From PALSA-607 sp036510735 (GTDB lineage: Bacteria > Actinomycetota > Actinomycetes > Acidothermales > Acidothermaceae): a stretch of DNA of 20,593 bases. The translations under genes were made by a program, and so were the position numbers. The DNA is taken from assembly GCA_036510735.1 (NCBI GenBank), contig DATCDK010000091.1, positions 1-20,593 of the forward strand, written 5' to 3'. Of this stretch, positions 14,081 to 20,593 are shown piece by piece (within the stretch, counting starts at the first letter, position 1; each line of letters begins with the position of its first letter). Below the pieces are notes generated by a model. That model did no database searches and was not told where the DNA came from. It saw only the letters and a list, made by a program, of their open reading frames with translations.

Positions 14081-15460
14081 ATGGCCAAGGACATCGCAAA
14101 GATCAGGATGCTCGCCGCTGGCACCGTCGTGCTGGCGGTGCTTGTGACGGCGTGCAGCAGCAGTAAGTCCACCAGTCCCGGCGCCGCGAGCGGTTCGCCG
14201 AGCGCGCCGGTCGCTGGTGCCAGCGGCGCCTCGACCCCTGCAGGCGGCGTCTCGACCCCTGCAGGCGGTGCCTCGACCCCTGCGGGCAGCGGTGGATCCG
14301 CTAGTGCAACGACGAACGCGAACCCGGTCACCCTGCAACTGATGTTCGGGTCATCGGGCGACGCCGAAACGAACGCTGTCAATGACGCGGCGGCGGCGTG
14401 GTCTAAGAAGACCGGTAACAAAGTGACAGTGATCCCGGCACAGAACTTCTCGCAGCAGCTCACCCAGTCACTAGCCGGCGGCTCGCCGCCCGACGTGTTT
14501 TACGTCGGGTCGCAGCAGTTATCGACACTTGCCGACAACAACAACCTCGCGCAGACGGGCGACAAGGTCGCTAGCCCCAGCGACTTCTATCCCTCGTTGG
14601 TGCAGTCCTTCACCTACAAAGGCAACCTCATGTGTGCGCCGAAGGACTTCTCGACACTGGCGTTGGAAATCAACACCGACATGTGGAAGGCCGCTGGTCT
14701 GACGGACGCCGACATCCCCACGACGTGGGACCAACTCGAGACCGTCGCCAAGAAGCTCACGACCGGCGGCGTCACTGGGCTCGTATTCAACGACACTCTC
14801 GACCGGGTCGACGCGTTCATGCGGCAGGCCGGCGGCACGATGATGAACGCTGGCAACACGGCCTTCACCATCGACACCCCGCAGAACCTCCAGGGTCTGC
14901 AGTTCGTTCAGAAGCTTGCCAAGGAAGGTGTGCTGAAGTTCCCCAAGCAGGTTGGTACCGGCTGGGGTGGCGAGGCGATGGGCACGAACAAGGCTGCCAT
15001 GGCCATCGAGGGAAACTGGTTCGTCGGCGGGGTCAAGGCCAGCTGGCCGAACCTGAAGTACATGGTCGTTCCGCTGCCTGCCGGCCCGACAGGCATCAAG
15101 GCGACGTTGTCATTCACCAACTGCTGGGGCGTTGCGGCGAAGAGCAAGAATCAGGCTGCCGCAATCGACTTCATCAACTTCTTGACGAGTGACGCGCAGC
15201 AGATGACGTTCGCCACCGACTTCGGCGTCATGCCGTCGCGGACGACCGACCAGGCGGCGTTTGCCTCTGCGTTCCCCGACCAGAAGGCGTTCATTGACGG
15301 CGCCAGCTATGCCTTCGGCCCGGTGGGTGTGACTGGCTTCGCGGCGGCGCAGACCGCCTTCGACGCACAGGTCATTGGGTTGTCCAACGGCAGTTCGGAT
15401 CCGAAGACGATGTTGGCCGCGCTGCAAAAGAACGCCACAGACGCAATGAACGGAAACTAG
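14081..15460 (+). CDS. Sugar ABC transporter solute-binding lipoprotein (family 1)
   Basis: The 459-residue precursor has a signal peptide with lipobox LVTAC, so Cys25 would be lipidated and anchor the protein outside the membrane. A Ser/Gly/Ala/Pro linker of about 60 residues follows and contains three 7-residue units (ASTPAGG type). The mature domain starts near NPVTLQLMFGSSGD and has family-1 binding-protein features: AAAAWSKKTGNKVTVIP, SPPDVFYVGS, PTTWDQLETVAKKL, MAIEGNWFVGGVK and AAIDFINFLTSDAQQ. It would deliver an oligosaccharide, probably maltodextrin-like given the debranching enzyme, to the two permeases downstream. GAAGGA at 14065-14070 lies 10 nt before the ATG. A 16-bp hairpin follows the stop and may raise its level relative to the permeases. 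Confidence 0.95.
   Translation: MAKDIAKIRMLAAGTVVLAVLVTACSSSKSTSPGAASGSPSAPVAGASGASTPAGGVSTPAGGASTPAGSGGSASATTNANPVTLQLMFGSSGDAETNAVNDAAAAWSKKTGNKVTVIPAQNFSQQLTQSLAGGSPPDVFYVGSQQLSTLADNNNLAQTGDKVASPSDFYPSLVQSFTYKGNLMCAPKDFSTLALEINTDMWKAAGLTDADIPTTWDQLETVAKKLTTGGVTGLVFNDTLDRVDAFMRQAGGTMMNAGNTAFTIDTPQNLQGLQFVQKLAKEGVLKFPKQVGTGWGGEAMGTNKAAMAIEGNWFVGGVKASWPNLKYMVVPLPAGPTGIKATLSFTNCWGVAAKSKNQAAAIDFINFLTSDAQQMTFATDFGVMPSRTTDQAAFASAFPDQKAFIDGASYAFGPVGVTGFAAAQTAFDAQVIGLSNGSSDPKTMLAALQKNATDAMNGN
14225..14287 (+). repeat. Three tandem 21-bp units in the lipoprotein linker
   Basis: Three consecutive 21-bp units start at 14225, 14246 and 14267 and share the core TCGACCCCTGC.GGC. They encode in-frame 7-residue repeats of the STPAGG type just after the lipidated Cys. 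Unit length is a multiple of three, so gain or loss of a unit changes linker length without a frameshift. Confidence 0.85.
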
Positions 15461-15469
15461 CCACGGACT

Positions 15470-15504
15470 GCGGTGTCAGCGGCAGGGACTGCCGCTGACA
15501 CCGC
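15470..15504 (+). terminator. Perfect 16-bp intra-operon hairpin after the binding-protein gene
   Basis: Bases 15470-15485 pair perfectly with 15489-15504 around a 3-nt GGA loop; the arm core is GGTGTCAGCGGCAG. It begins 10 nt after the binding-protein stop and has no T-tract. Such hairpins between binding-protein and permease genes usually stabilise the upstream mRNA or cause partial termination, giving an excess of binding protein. Full termination is unlikely unless the permeases have their own promoter, and I did not identify one. Confidence 0.7.
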
Positions 15505-15595
15505 CGGTGGCCGCGCATCCGGGTCTGTCTACCCGCTTTGCCCGATAGCCGGCAACTCTGCGGAGGGACTCGTCTTCGATGACAGGGACTTCGGG

Positions 15596-16663
15596 ATGAC
15601 TGTGACTTCGGGGGCAGCGCCACCATCGGTCGTCGCTCCTGTGCGACGAAAAGGCAGATCACACATTCGCGGCAATGAGGGTATCGGCGGTTGGTTGTTC
15701 GTCTCGCCTGCCCTGATCGGCCTGGTTCTGTTCGTGGTGTTGCCGATCGTCCTAGCGCTCTACATCAGCTTCACCAAGTGGAGCGGCACCACTAGCCCGT
15801 TCTCATCGGGCGCCAAGTGGATCGGCTTGCGCAACTACAAGAACCTGCTGTCGGGTGGCAGTCTCACCCAACAGAACTTCGCTCGATCGATCGAGAACAA
15901 CTTCTACTTCGTCCTGTTCGTGGTACCGGCTCAGACGATTCTCGCGCTGGTGTTGGCGGTCCTTGTCAATGGCAAGTTCCTCAAGGGCAGAAGCTTCTTC
16001 CGCACGGCGTTCTACTTCCCGTCGGTGACAAGCAGCGTGGCGATCACCCTGGTTTTCATCTTCTTGTTCCAGGGGTCAGGGGCGGTCAACCGGTTGCTGA
16101 GCTTTATCGGCATCCATGGGCCGAACTGGTTCGCCGACAGCAACGGACTCTTCCACAACCTGCTCGGGGTCTTCGGCGTCCACGCTCCGCCCGGCTGGGC
16201 CAAACACGTTATCTTCACGCGCTCGATCTGGGATTGGACGGCAGGGCCTTCGATGGCGATGTGCGCCATCATCATCTTGGTCATCTGGACGACGTCCGGC
16301 ACCTTCATGTTGATGTTCCTCGCCGCCTTGCAGAACATCTCCGAGGAAGTCGAGGAAGCGAGTGAGATCGACGGCGCCAACGCGTTTCAGCGGTTCTGGC
16401 GAGTTACCGTGCCGATGTTGCGACCAACGCTGCTGCTGGTGCTCACCCTCGGTTTGATCAGCACCTGGCAGGTGTTCGACCAGATCTTCCTGACCGGCAA
16501 CAACCAGGGCACAACGACGCCGTCGTACCTCTCGTACACGACTAGCTTCGAGAACTCTGCGTTCGGCTCGGGAGCGGCGATCGCCTTCCTGCTGTTCGCC
16601 CTCATCACCGTGCTCAGCACCGCCCAACGCTTCATCCTGCGTGACAAGGACGCCGAGACGTGA
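15596..16663 (+). CDS. Sugar ABC transporter permease, MalF/UgpA type (CUT1)
   Basis: The 355-residue inner-membrane permease has a basic cytoplasmic N-terminus (PVRRKGRSHIRGNEG) and a first helix GGWLFVSPALIGLVLFVVLP. Further helices include FYFVLFVVPAQTILALVLAV, VAITLVFIFLFQ, CAIIILVIWTTSGTFMLMFL and LLLVLTLGLIST. The EAA loop that docks the ATPase is EEASEIDGANAFQRFWRVTV (about 252-271). The outer loop between helices (SFIGIHGPNWFADSNGLF through WDWTAGPSM) looks about 25-30 residues longer than in usual members. The ATG at 15596 with AGGGA 7 nt upstream is chosen; an open frame to 15473 would start inside the hairpin. The stop overlaps the next gene in GTGA. Confidence 0.95.
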   Translation: MTVTSGAAPPSVVAPVRRKGRSHIRGNEGIGGWLFVSPALIGLVLFVVLPIVLALYISFTKWSGTTSPFSSGAKWIGLRNYKNLLSGGSLTQQNFARSIENNFYFVLFVVPAQTILALVLAVLVNGKFLKGRSFFRTAFYFPSVTSSVAITLVFIFLFQGSGAVNRLLSFIGIHGPNWFADSNGLFHNLLGVFGVHAPPGWAKHVIFTRSIWDWTAGPSMAMCAIIILVIWTTSGTFMLMFLAALQNISEEVEEASEIDGANAFQRFWRVTVPMLRPTLLLVLTLGLISTWQVFDQIFLTGNNQGTTTPSYLSYTTSFENSAFGSGAAIAFLLFALITVLSTAQRFILRDKDAET

Positions 16664-17517
16664 GCGCCAGGACCGCGGGTTCGCCGCGACGCCGCACGAT
16701 TTTCTATGTGCTGCTGATTCTGTTCGCGCTCGTCTATCTCCTCCCATTCGCCATCCAGATCGCCACCTCGTTCAAGACTGACCCCGACGCGACGGCACAT
16801 TCGCTGTCGTTGATTCCACACCCGTTCACGACAGCATCGTGGAAGCGTATCTTCGGCTTCACCAAGGACAGCTCCGTCGACTTCCCGCTGTGGCTGCTGA
16901 ACAGCGTCATCGTCTCGACCTGTATCACGCTGATGCGCGTCTTCCTCGACAGTCTGGCCGGTTACGCTCTCGCCCGGCTCCGTTTCCCGGGCCGCAGCGC
17001 AGTATTCGCTCTGGTTCTCGCAACTATGTCGGTGCCCGGCGTCGTGCTGCTCATCCCGCGATTCCTCGTGATCAAAGAACTCGGCTTGTACAACACCTAC
17101 GCAGGCATGATTCTGCCGATCGCGATGGATGCGATGGGCATCTTCTTGATGCGGCAATTCTTCCTGCAGATTCCGCCCGCAGTCGAAGAGGCGGCCCGCA
17201 TCGACGGAGCTGGCATCTGGCGCACGTACTGGTACGTGTCGCTACCGATCGCGAAGGCCGGTGTGCTGACGCTCACGATCTTGTCGTTTCAGAGTTCCTG
17301 GAACGAGTTCGCCGCGTTCCTCGTTGCGGGCGACTCACCGAGGCTCTACACGCTGACGAAGGGGCTGGCGCTCTTCCAGGGGAGTCTTGGCACCGGCAAC
17401 CAGTTCCCGCTCAGTCTTGGCGCGGCCATGCTGACCACGGTCCCGGTGGCGATTGTGTTCTTCGTGTTCCAGCGCCACTTCGTGGGGTCGCAACTCAGTG
17501 CAGGCGTCAAGGGCTAG
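16660..17517 (+). CDS. Sugar ABC transporter permease, MalG/UgpE type (CUT1)
   Basis: The 285-residue permease has six predicted helices beginning FYVLLILFALVYLLPFAIQI. The EAA loop VEEAARIDGAGIWRTYWYVS lies at about residues 174-193, followed by LTILSFQSSWNEFAAFLVAG, which is typical of the MalG side. The C-terminus QRHFVGSQLSAGVKG is the family's usual ending. Its GTG at 16660 overlaps the previous stop by 4 bp (GTGA), so translation is coupled and the two permeases form a heterodimer. No ATP-binding subunit is encoded in the cassette; actinobacterial CUT1 systems commonly share an MsiK-type ATPase encoded elsewhere, and that is the likely partner here. Confidence 0.96.
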   Translation: MSARTAGSPRRRTIFYVLLILFALVYLLPFAIQIATSFKTDPDATAHSLSLIPHPFTTASWKRIFGFTKDSSVDFPLWLLNSVIVSTCITLMRVFLDSLAGYALARLRFPGRSAVFALVLATMSVPGVVLLIPRFLVIKELGLYNTYAGMILPIAMDAMGIFLMRQFFLQIPPAVEEAARIDGAGIWRTYWYVSLPIAKAGVLTLTILSFQSSWNEFAAFLVAGDSPRLYTLTKGLALFQGSLGTGNQFPLSLGAAMLTTVPVAIVFFVFQRHFVGSQLSAGVKG

Positions 17518-17539
17518 GCAGGCGCGCGGATCAGCCTGC
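17518..17539 (+). terminator. Weak hairpin after the second permease
   Basis: GCAGGC at 17518-17523 pairs with GCCTGC at 17534-17539 around a 10-nt loop, directly after the permease stop. A 6-bp stem with no T-tract is a poor terminator, so read-through into glnE is plausible. Confidence 0.25.
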
Positions 17540-17545
17540 GTGTGT

Positions 17546-17569
17546 GACCGGTACCTGCCGATCCTCTAG
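17546..17569. repeat. 24-bp direct repeat, right copy (glnA2 3'-end remnant before glnE)
   Basis: This copy of the glnA2 terminus still reads DRYLPIL followed by TAG in its old frame, but nothing upstream of it matches glnA2. It ends 9 bp before the glnE start codon, which is where glnA2 would end if the two genes were direct neighbours. It differs from the left copy at one base. Confidence 0.9.
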
Positions 17570-17578
17570 CGTCAAGGC

Positions 17579-20500
17579 GTGACCAACGGCGACCAGGATC
17601 GGCATGCCAGTCGCCAGGCCAGGCTTGCTCGACTGGGCTTCACCGATGCAGCACGCGCCGAAGTCCTCGCAGCACGAGCCGAACTCGGCTTCGGACTGCT
17701 GACCGAACTAGCCGCCAGCGCGGATCCCGATCTCGCGCTGGAATCCGTCGTGCATCTCGTCGAAGCCACCCAGACGTCGGTCGCGCTCGACGATCGGCAC
17801 AACGCCCTTGCCCTGCATAACGCGTTGCAGACCGACGTCGACTTCCGGCATCGGTTGTTCGCCGTACTCGGGTCGAGCGCGGCTCTTGGCGACCACCTGG
17901 CGACCCATCCGGTCGACTGGACCGAGCTGGCCGACCCAGGCGTCGACGACAGCCGACCGAGCTGGCTCGGCCTTCGGTCGACCCTGACCGTTGCGGTCGC
18001 CGGCAAGAGCGGACCGATCGCCGAGGCCGCCCTGCGGTCGACGTATCGCCGGTTGTTATTACGCCTCGCCGCCCGAGACCTGAGTGGGACCGCGGCCGTC
18101 GACGACGTTGCTGCCGAGCTCGCCGACCTCGCCGCAGCGACCCTTGACGCCGCACTCGTCGTGGCCCAAGCCGAACTGCCGCCCGACGCGGCACCGTGCC
18201 GGCTCGCAGTCATCGGCATGGGCAAGTGCGGCGGTCGCGAGCTCAACTACATCAGCGACGTCGACGTGGTGTTCGTCGCCGAACCCGCCGTTATCGAAGG
18301 CGCGGACGTCGATGAAGTGGCCGCCCTGCGCACCGCGACCCAACTCGCCTCGGGGATCATCCGCGTCTGCGCATCGATCTGGGAGGTCGACGCCGCACTA
18401 CGCCCCGAGGGCAAGATGGGCCCGCTGGTCCGGACGTTAGCCAGCCATGTCGCGTACTACCAGCGGTGGGCGAAGACCTGGGAATTCCAAGCCCTGCTGA
18501 AGGCACGCCCGGTCGCCGGTGACCTTGAGTTGGGCCACGCCTACATCGATGCAGTGCGGCCGATGGTCTGGAGTGCGGCGGGTCGCGAGCACTTCGTCGA
18601 AGACGTGCAGGCGATGCGGCGGCGAGTCGAGGCGAGCCTGCCGGCGGCGGAAGCTGAGCGCGAGATCAAGCTCGGCCCCGGCGGTCTGCGCGACGTCGAG
18701 TTTGCGGTGCAGTTGTTGCAACTCGTGCACGGCCGGGCGGATGACCAACTGCGCAGCGTCACAACACTGACCGCGCTGGCCGACCTTGCCGCCGGGGGAT
18801 ACGTCGGTCGCCAGGACGCCGCATTGCTAGCCGAGGCGTATCGGTTCCTGCGCATTCTGGAAAACCGGCTTCAGCTGCACCGACTTCGTCGTACCCACAT
18901 GTTGCCGCTGGCCGCCGCCGATATTCGCCGGCTCGGTCGCAGCATGGGATTTCGGCAAGATCCGGCCGGCGAGTTGCACGCCGAGCATGCCCGGCACGCC
19001 CGCGAAGTGCGGCGGCTACACGAAAAACTGTTCTACCGTCCGCTTCTTGCTGCTGTCGCGCGACTTCCAGGGGACGAGGCGCACCTCTCGCTCGACGCTG
19101 CGGCCGCGCGACTCGTTGCACTCGGATACGCCGATCCCGAGAACGCGCTGCATCACCTTGAGGCGCTGACGAGCGGCGTCAGTCGTCGAGCTGCAATCCA
19201 GCGGACGTTGCTGCCGGTCATGCTCGGCTGGTTCGCCGATGCCCCAGATCCGGACGGCGGGTTGCTCGCGTTTCGCCAGGTGTCGGACTCGCTCGGCGAC
19301 ACGCACTGGTACCTGCGACTGCTGCGGGACGAGGGTGCCGCGGCACAGCATCTGGCGCTGATTCTGGCCAGCAGTCGATACGCCGCCGACCTGTTCATGC
19401 GGGCCCCTGAATCCGTGGCGATGATGGCGGACGCCGGCGACGGCCCGCATCAGTTGCGGCCGCGGGTAGCGGCCGACCTGCGTGCTGAGTTGATGTCGGC
19501 GGTTCGTCGCTACGACGACGCAGGTGAGGCGGTGTCGACGGCACGCGGACTGCGGCGCCGCGAACTGCTGCGAGTGGCGTGTGCCGACCTGCTCGGTCTC
19601 CTCGACACCACTGAGGTGGGGCAGGCGCTTTCGGACGTCAGCTCCGCCACGCTTGACGCGGTGCTTGACGCGGTCCTGCGCCAGGTGCGAGCCGACCGCA
19701 CGACTCGAGGCGAGCCCGGCGCACTGCCGATGAAGATCGCCATCATCGGGATGGGTCGCCTCGGCGGCGGCGAGCAGGGTTACGGCAGCGACGCCGACGT
19801 GTTGTTCGTGCACGAACCCCTCGAGGGTGCCGACGAGGCGCAGGCCGCCGCCGTCGCCCACCTGGTCGCGAACGAGCTACGCCGGCTGCTCGCCGTCCCG
19901 GCCCCTGAACCACCCGTCGACGTCGATGCCGATCTGCGTCCTGAAGGCCGGCAGGGGCCACTGACGCGCAGCCTGGGCTCCTACGTTGCGTACTACGCCC
20001 GCTGGTCGAAGGTCTGGGAGAGCCAGGCGCTGCTGCGCGCAACGCCGGTCGCCGGTGATGCCGACCTTGGTGCCCGCTTCATCGAGGCGATCAACCCGCT
20101 GCGCTGGCCGCCCGACGGCTTACCGCCGGCTGACGTGCGAGAAGTCCGGCGGATCAAGGCGCGGGTGGAGAAGGAGCGCCTGCCGCGCGGAGCCGACCCG
20201 ACCCTGAACACCAAGCTCGGCCGCGGCGGGCTCAGTGATGTGGAATGGACCGTCCAGTTGCTCCAGCTGCGGTTCGCAGGGCAACTCGAAGGGCTGCGGA
20301 CCACGTCGACACTGCTCGCGCTGGATGCGGCCCTCGACGGTGGCCTGATCGATGAGCTGGACGCCGAGACGCTCGCGTCTGCGTGGCGGCTCGCGACGCG
20401 GGTGCGCAACGCCCTCGTGCTCGCGCGAGGGAAGCCGGCCGACTCTATACCGACCGACTTCAGGGATGTCGTCCGGATCGCCCGTATGGTTGGCTACTCT

Positions 20501-20587
20501 CCGTCCCAATCCGGTGACTTCTTGGATGTGTACCGTCGTGTGACCCGGCGATCCCGGGCCGTCGTCGACAAGGTGTTCTACGCGTGA
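17579..20587 (+). CDS. glnE: Bifunctional glutamine synthetase adenylyltransferase/deadenylase
   Basis: GlnE attaches AMP to, or removes it from, a conserved tyrosine of adenylylatable glutamine synthetase. The 1002-residue product is full length. The N-terminal nucleotidyltransferase domain, the deadenylase half in characterised GlnE, has GMGKCGGRELNYISDVDVVF (about 213-232). An equivalent second motif GMGRLGGGEQGYGSDADVLF (about 722-741) marks the adenylylating half. Each is followed by a helical region with KLGPGGLRDVEF and KLGRGGLSDVEWTVQLLQL. The GTG at 17579 has only AAGG one base upstream, so initiation may rely on coupling, formerly to glnA2. The neighbouring GlnA2 lacks the target Tyr, so the substrate must be another glutamine synthetase elsewhere. 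It now lies 61 bp after the sugar permeases. The stop is 6 bp before the window end. Confidence 0.98.
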   Translation: MTNGDQDRHASRQARLARLGFTDAARAEVLAARAELGFGLLTELAASADPDLALESVVHLVEATQTSVALDDRHNALALHNALQTDVDFRHRLFAVLGSSAALGDHLATHPVDWTELADPGVDDSRPSWLGLRSTLTVAVAGKSGPIAEAALRSTYRRLLLRLAARDLSGTAAVDDVAAELADLAAATLDAALVVAQAELPPDAAPCRLAVIGMGKCGGRELNYISDVDVVFVAEPAVIEGADVDEVAALRTATQLASGIIRVCASIWEVDAALRPEGKMGPLVRTLASHVAYYQRWAKTWEFQALLKARPVAGDLELGHAYIDAVRPMVWSAAGREHFVEDVQAMRRRVEASLPAAEAEREIKLGPGGLRDVEFAVQLLQLVHGRADDQLRSVTTLTALADLAAGGYVGRQDAALLAEAYRFLRILENRLQLHRLRRTHMLPLAAADIRRLGRSMGFRQDPAGELHAEHARHAREVRRLHEKLFYRPLLAAVARLPGDEAHLSLDAAAARLVALGYADPENALHHLEALTSGVSRRAAIQRTLLPVMLGWFADAPDPDGGLLAFRQVSDSLGDTHWYLRLLRDEGAAAQHLALILASSRYAADLFMRAPESVAMMADAGDGPHQLRPRVAADLRAELMSAVRRYDDAGEAVSTARGLRRRELLRVACADLLGLLDTTEVGQALSDVSSATLDAVLDAVLRQVRADRTTRGEPGALPMKIAIIGMGRLGGGEQGYGSDADVLFVHEPLEGADEAQAAAVAHLVANELRRLLAVPAPEPPVDVDADLRPEGRQGPLTRSLGSYVAYYARWSKVWESQALLRATPVAGDADLGARFIEAINPLRWPPDGLPPADVREVRRIKARVEKERLPRGADPTLNTKLGRGGLSDVEWTVQLLQLRFAGQLEGLRTTSTLLALDAALDGGLIDELDAETLASAWRLATRVRNALVLARGKPADSIPTDFRDVVRIARMVGYSPSQSGDFLDVYRRVTRRSRAVVDKVFYA

Positions 20588-20593
20588 CAGATG

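Larger units (their letters stand above)
10825..17545. other. Candidate inserted carbohydrate-utilisation cassette between glnA2 and glnE
   Basis: This block is flanked by direct repeats (10801-10824 and 17546-17569) and holds only sugar genes: a debranching hydrolase, a LacI regulator, a solute-binding lipoprotein and two permeases. glnA2 and glnE are adjacent in many other actinobacteria. A duplicated gene 3' end that keeps the interrupted gene intact resembles island integration, but no integrase, transposase or terminal inverted repeat is visible. The insertion model is therefore an inference from repeat position and gene content. Confidence 0.5.

Noticed and set aside
13603..14463. 286-codon minus-strand open frame spanning the regulator and binding-protein genes
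   Set aside because: It crosses two well-supported plus-strand genes, including a lipobox signal peptide, and its repeats mirror the 21-bp minisatellite.
15473..15595. Longer start for the first permease
   Set aside because: The start would be inside the 16-bp hairpin and the extra residues do not resemble a permease N-terminus; the ATG at 15596 has AGGGA at good spacing.
10825..17545. Transposon with terminal inverted repeats
   Set aside because: The block ends share only short GC-rich similarity, and no transposase or integrase gene is present, so I report direct repeats and a possible insertion but not a named element.

Overview
The window is high-GC DNA from an actinobacterium. Evidence for this: GTG and TTG starts are common, a cofactor F420-dependent NADP reductase is present, the glnA2/glnE pair is the mycobacterial and streptomycete type, the methionine aminopeptidase has the actinobacterial N-terminal extension, several -10 boxes fit TANNNT, and two genes look leaderless. 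The genus cannot be read from the sequence. No rRNA, tRNA, CRISPR array, transposase or integrase was seen. No stretch over 300 bases lacks a gene.

Left part (1-9380) is chromosomal housekeeping in mixed orientation: the end of an unknown gene; a four-helix membrane protein; a PPK2-family polyphosphate kinase; an alpha/beta hydrolase; methionine aminopeptidase (map); a YegP/DUF1508 domain fused to a very long histone-H1-like Lys/Arg/Ala/Thr tail; a DedA membrane protein; a conserved actinobacterial protein of unknown function; an F420-dependent NADP reductase; and the minus-strand pair nadE-panB (NAD synthetase, then the first step of pantothenate synthesis).

Right part (9400-20587) carries nitrogen genes with a sugar cassette between them. 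glnA2 (9463-10824) and glnE (17579-20587) are direct neighbours in many actinobacteria. Here about 6.7 kb separates them: a debranching-type glycoside hydrolase on the minus strand, a divergent LacI-family regulator, a lipoprotein sugar-binding protein and two CUT1 permeases. The cassette encodes no ATPase, so an MsiK-type shared ATPase elsewhere is likely. The regulator/hydrolase intergenic region holds two related palindromes (TGAACGTTCA and TGATCGATCA), one of them inside a good hydrolase promoter. The likely circuit is sugar-controlled uptake plus intracellular glucan debranching.

The most striking observation is that the last 24 bp of glnA2, including its stop codon, recur with one mismatch ten bases before glnE, so the sugar cassette is bracketed by direct repeats. 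This looks like the scar of an insertion at the 3' end of glnA2. In keeping with it, the hydrolase reading frame runs on through the repeat and terminates inside glnA2 antisense. glnE now lies close downstream of the sugar permeases. Other points of note are the YegP-H1 fusion, a 16-bp intra-operon hairpin after the sugar-binding protein, a GlnR-like box between nadE and glnA2, a repeated 30-bp element upstream of map, and a 21-bp minisatellite in the lipoprotein linker.
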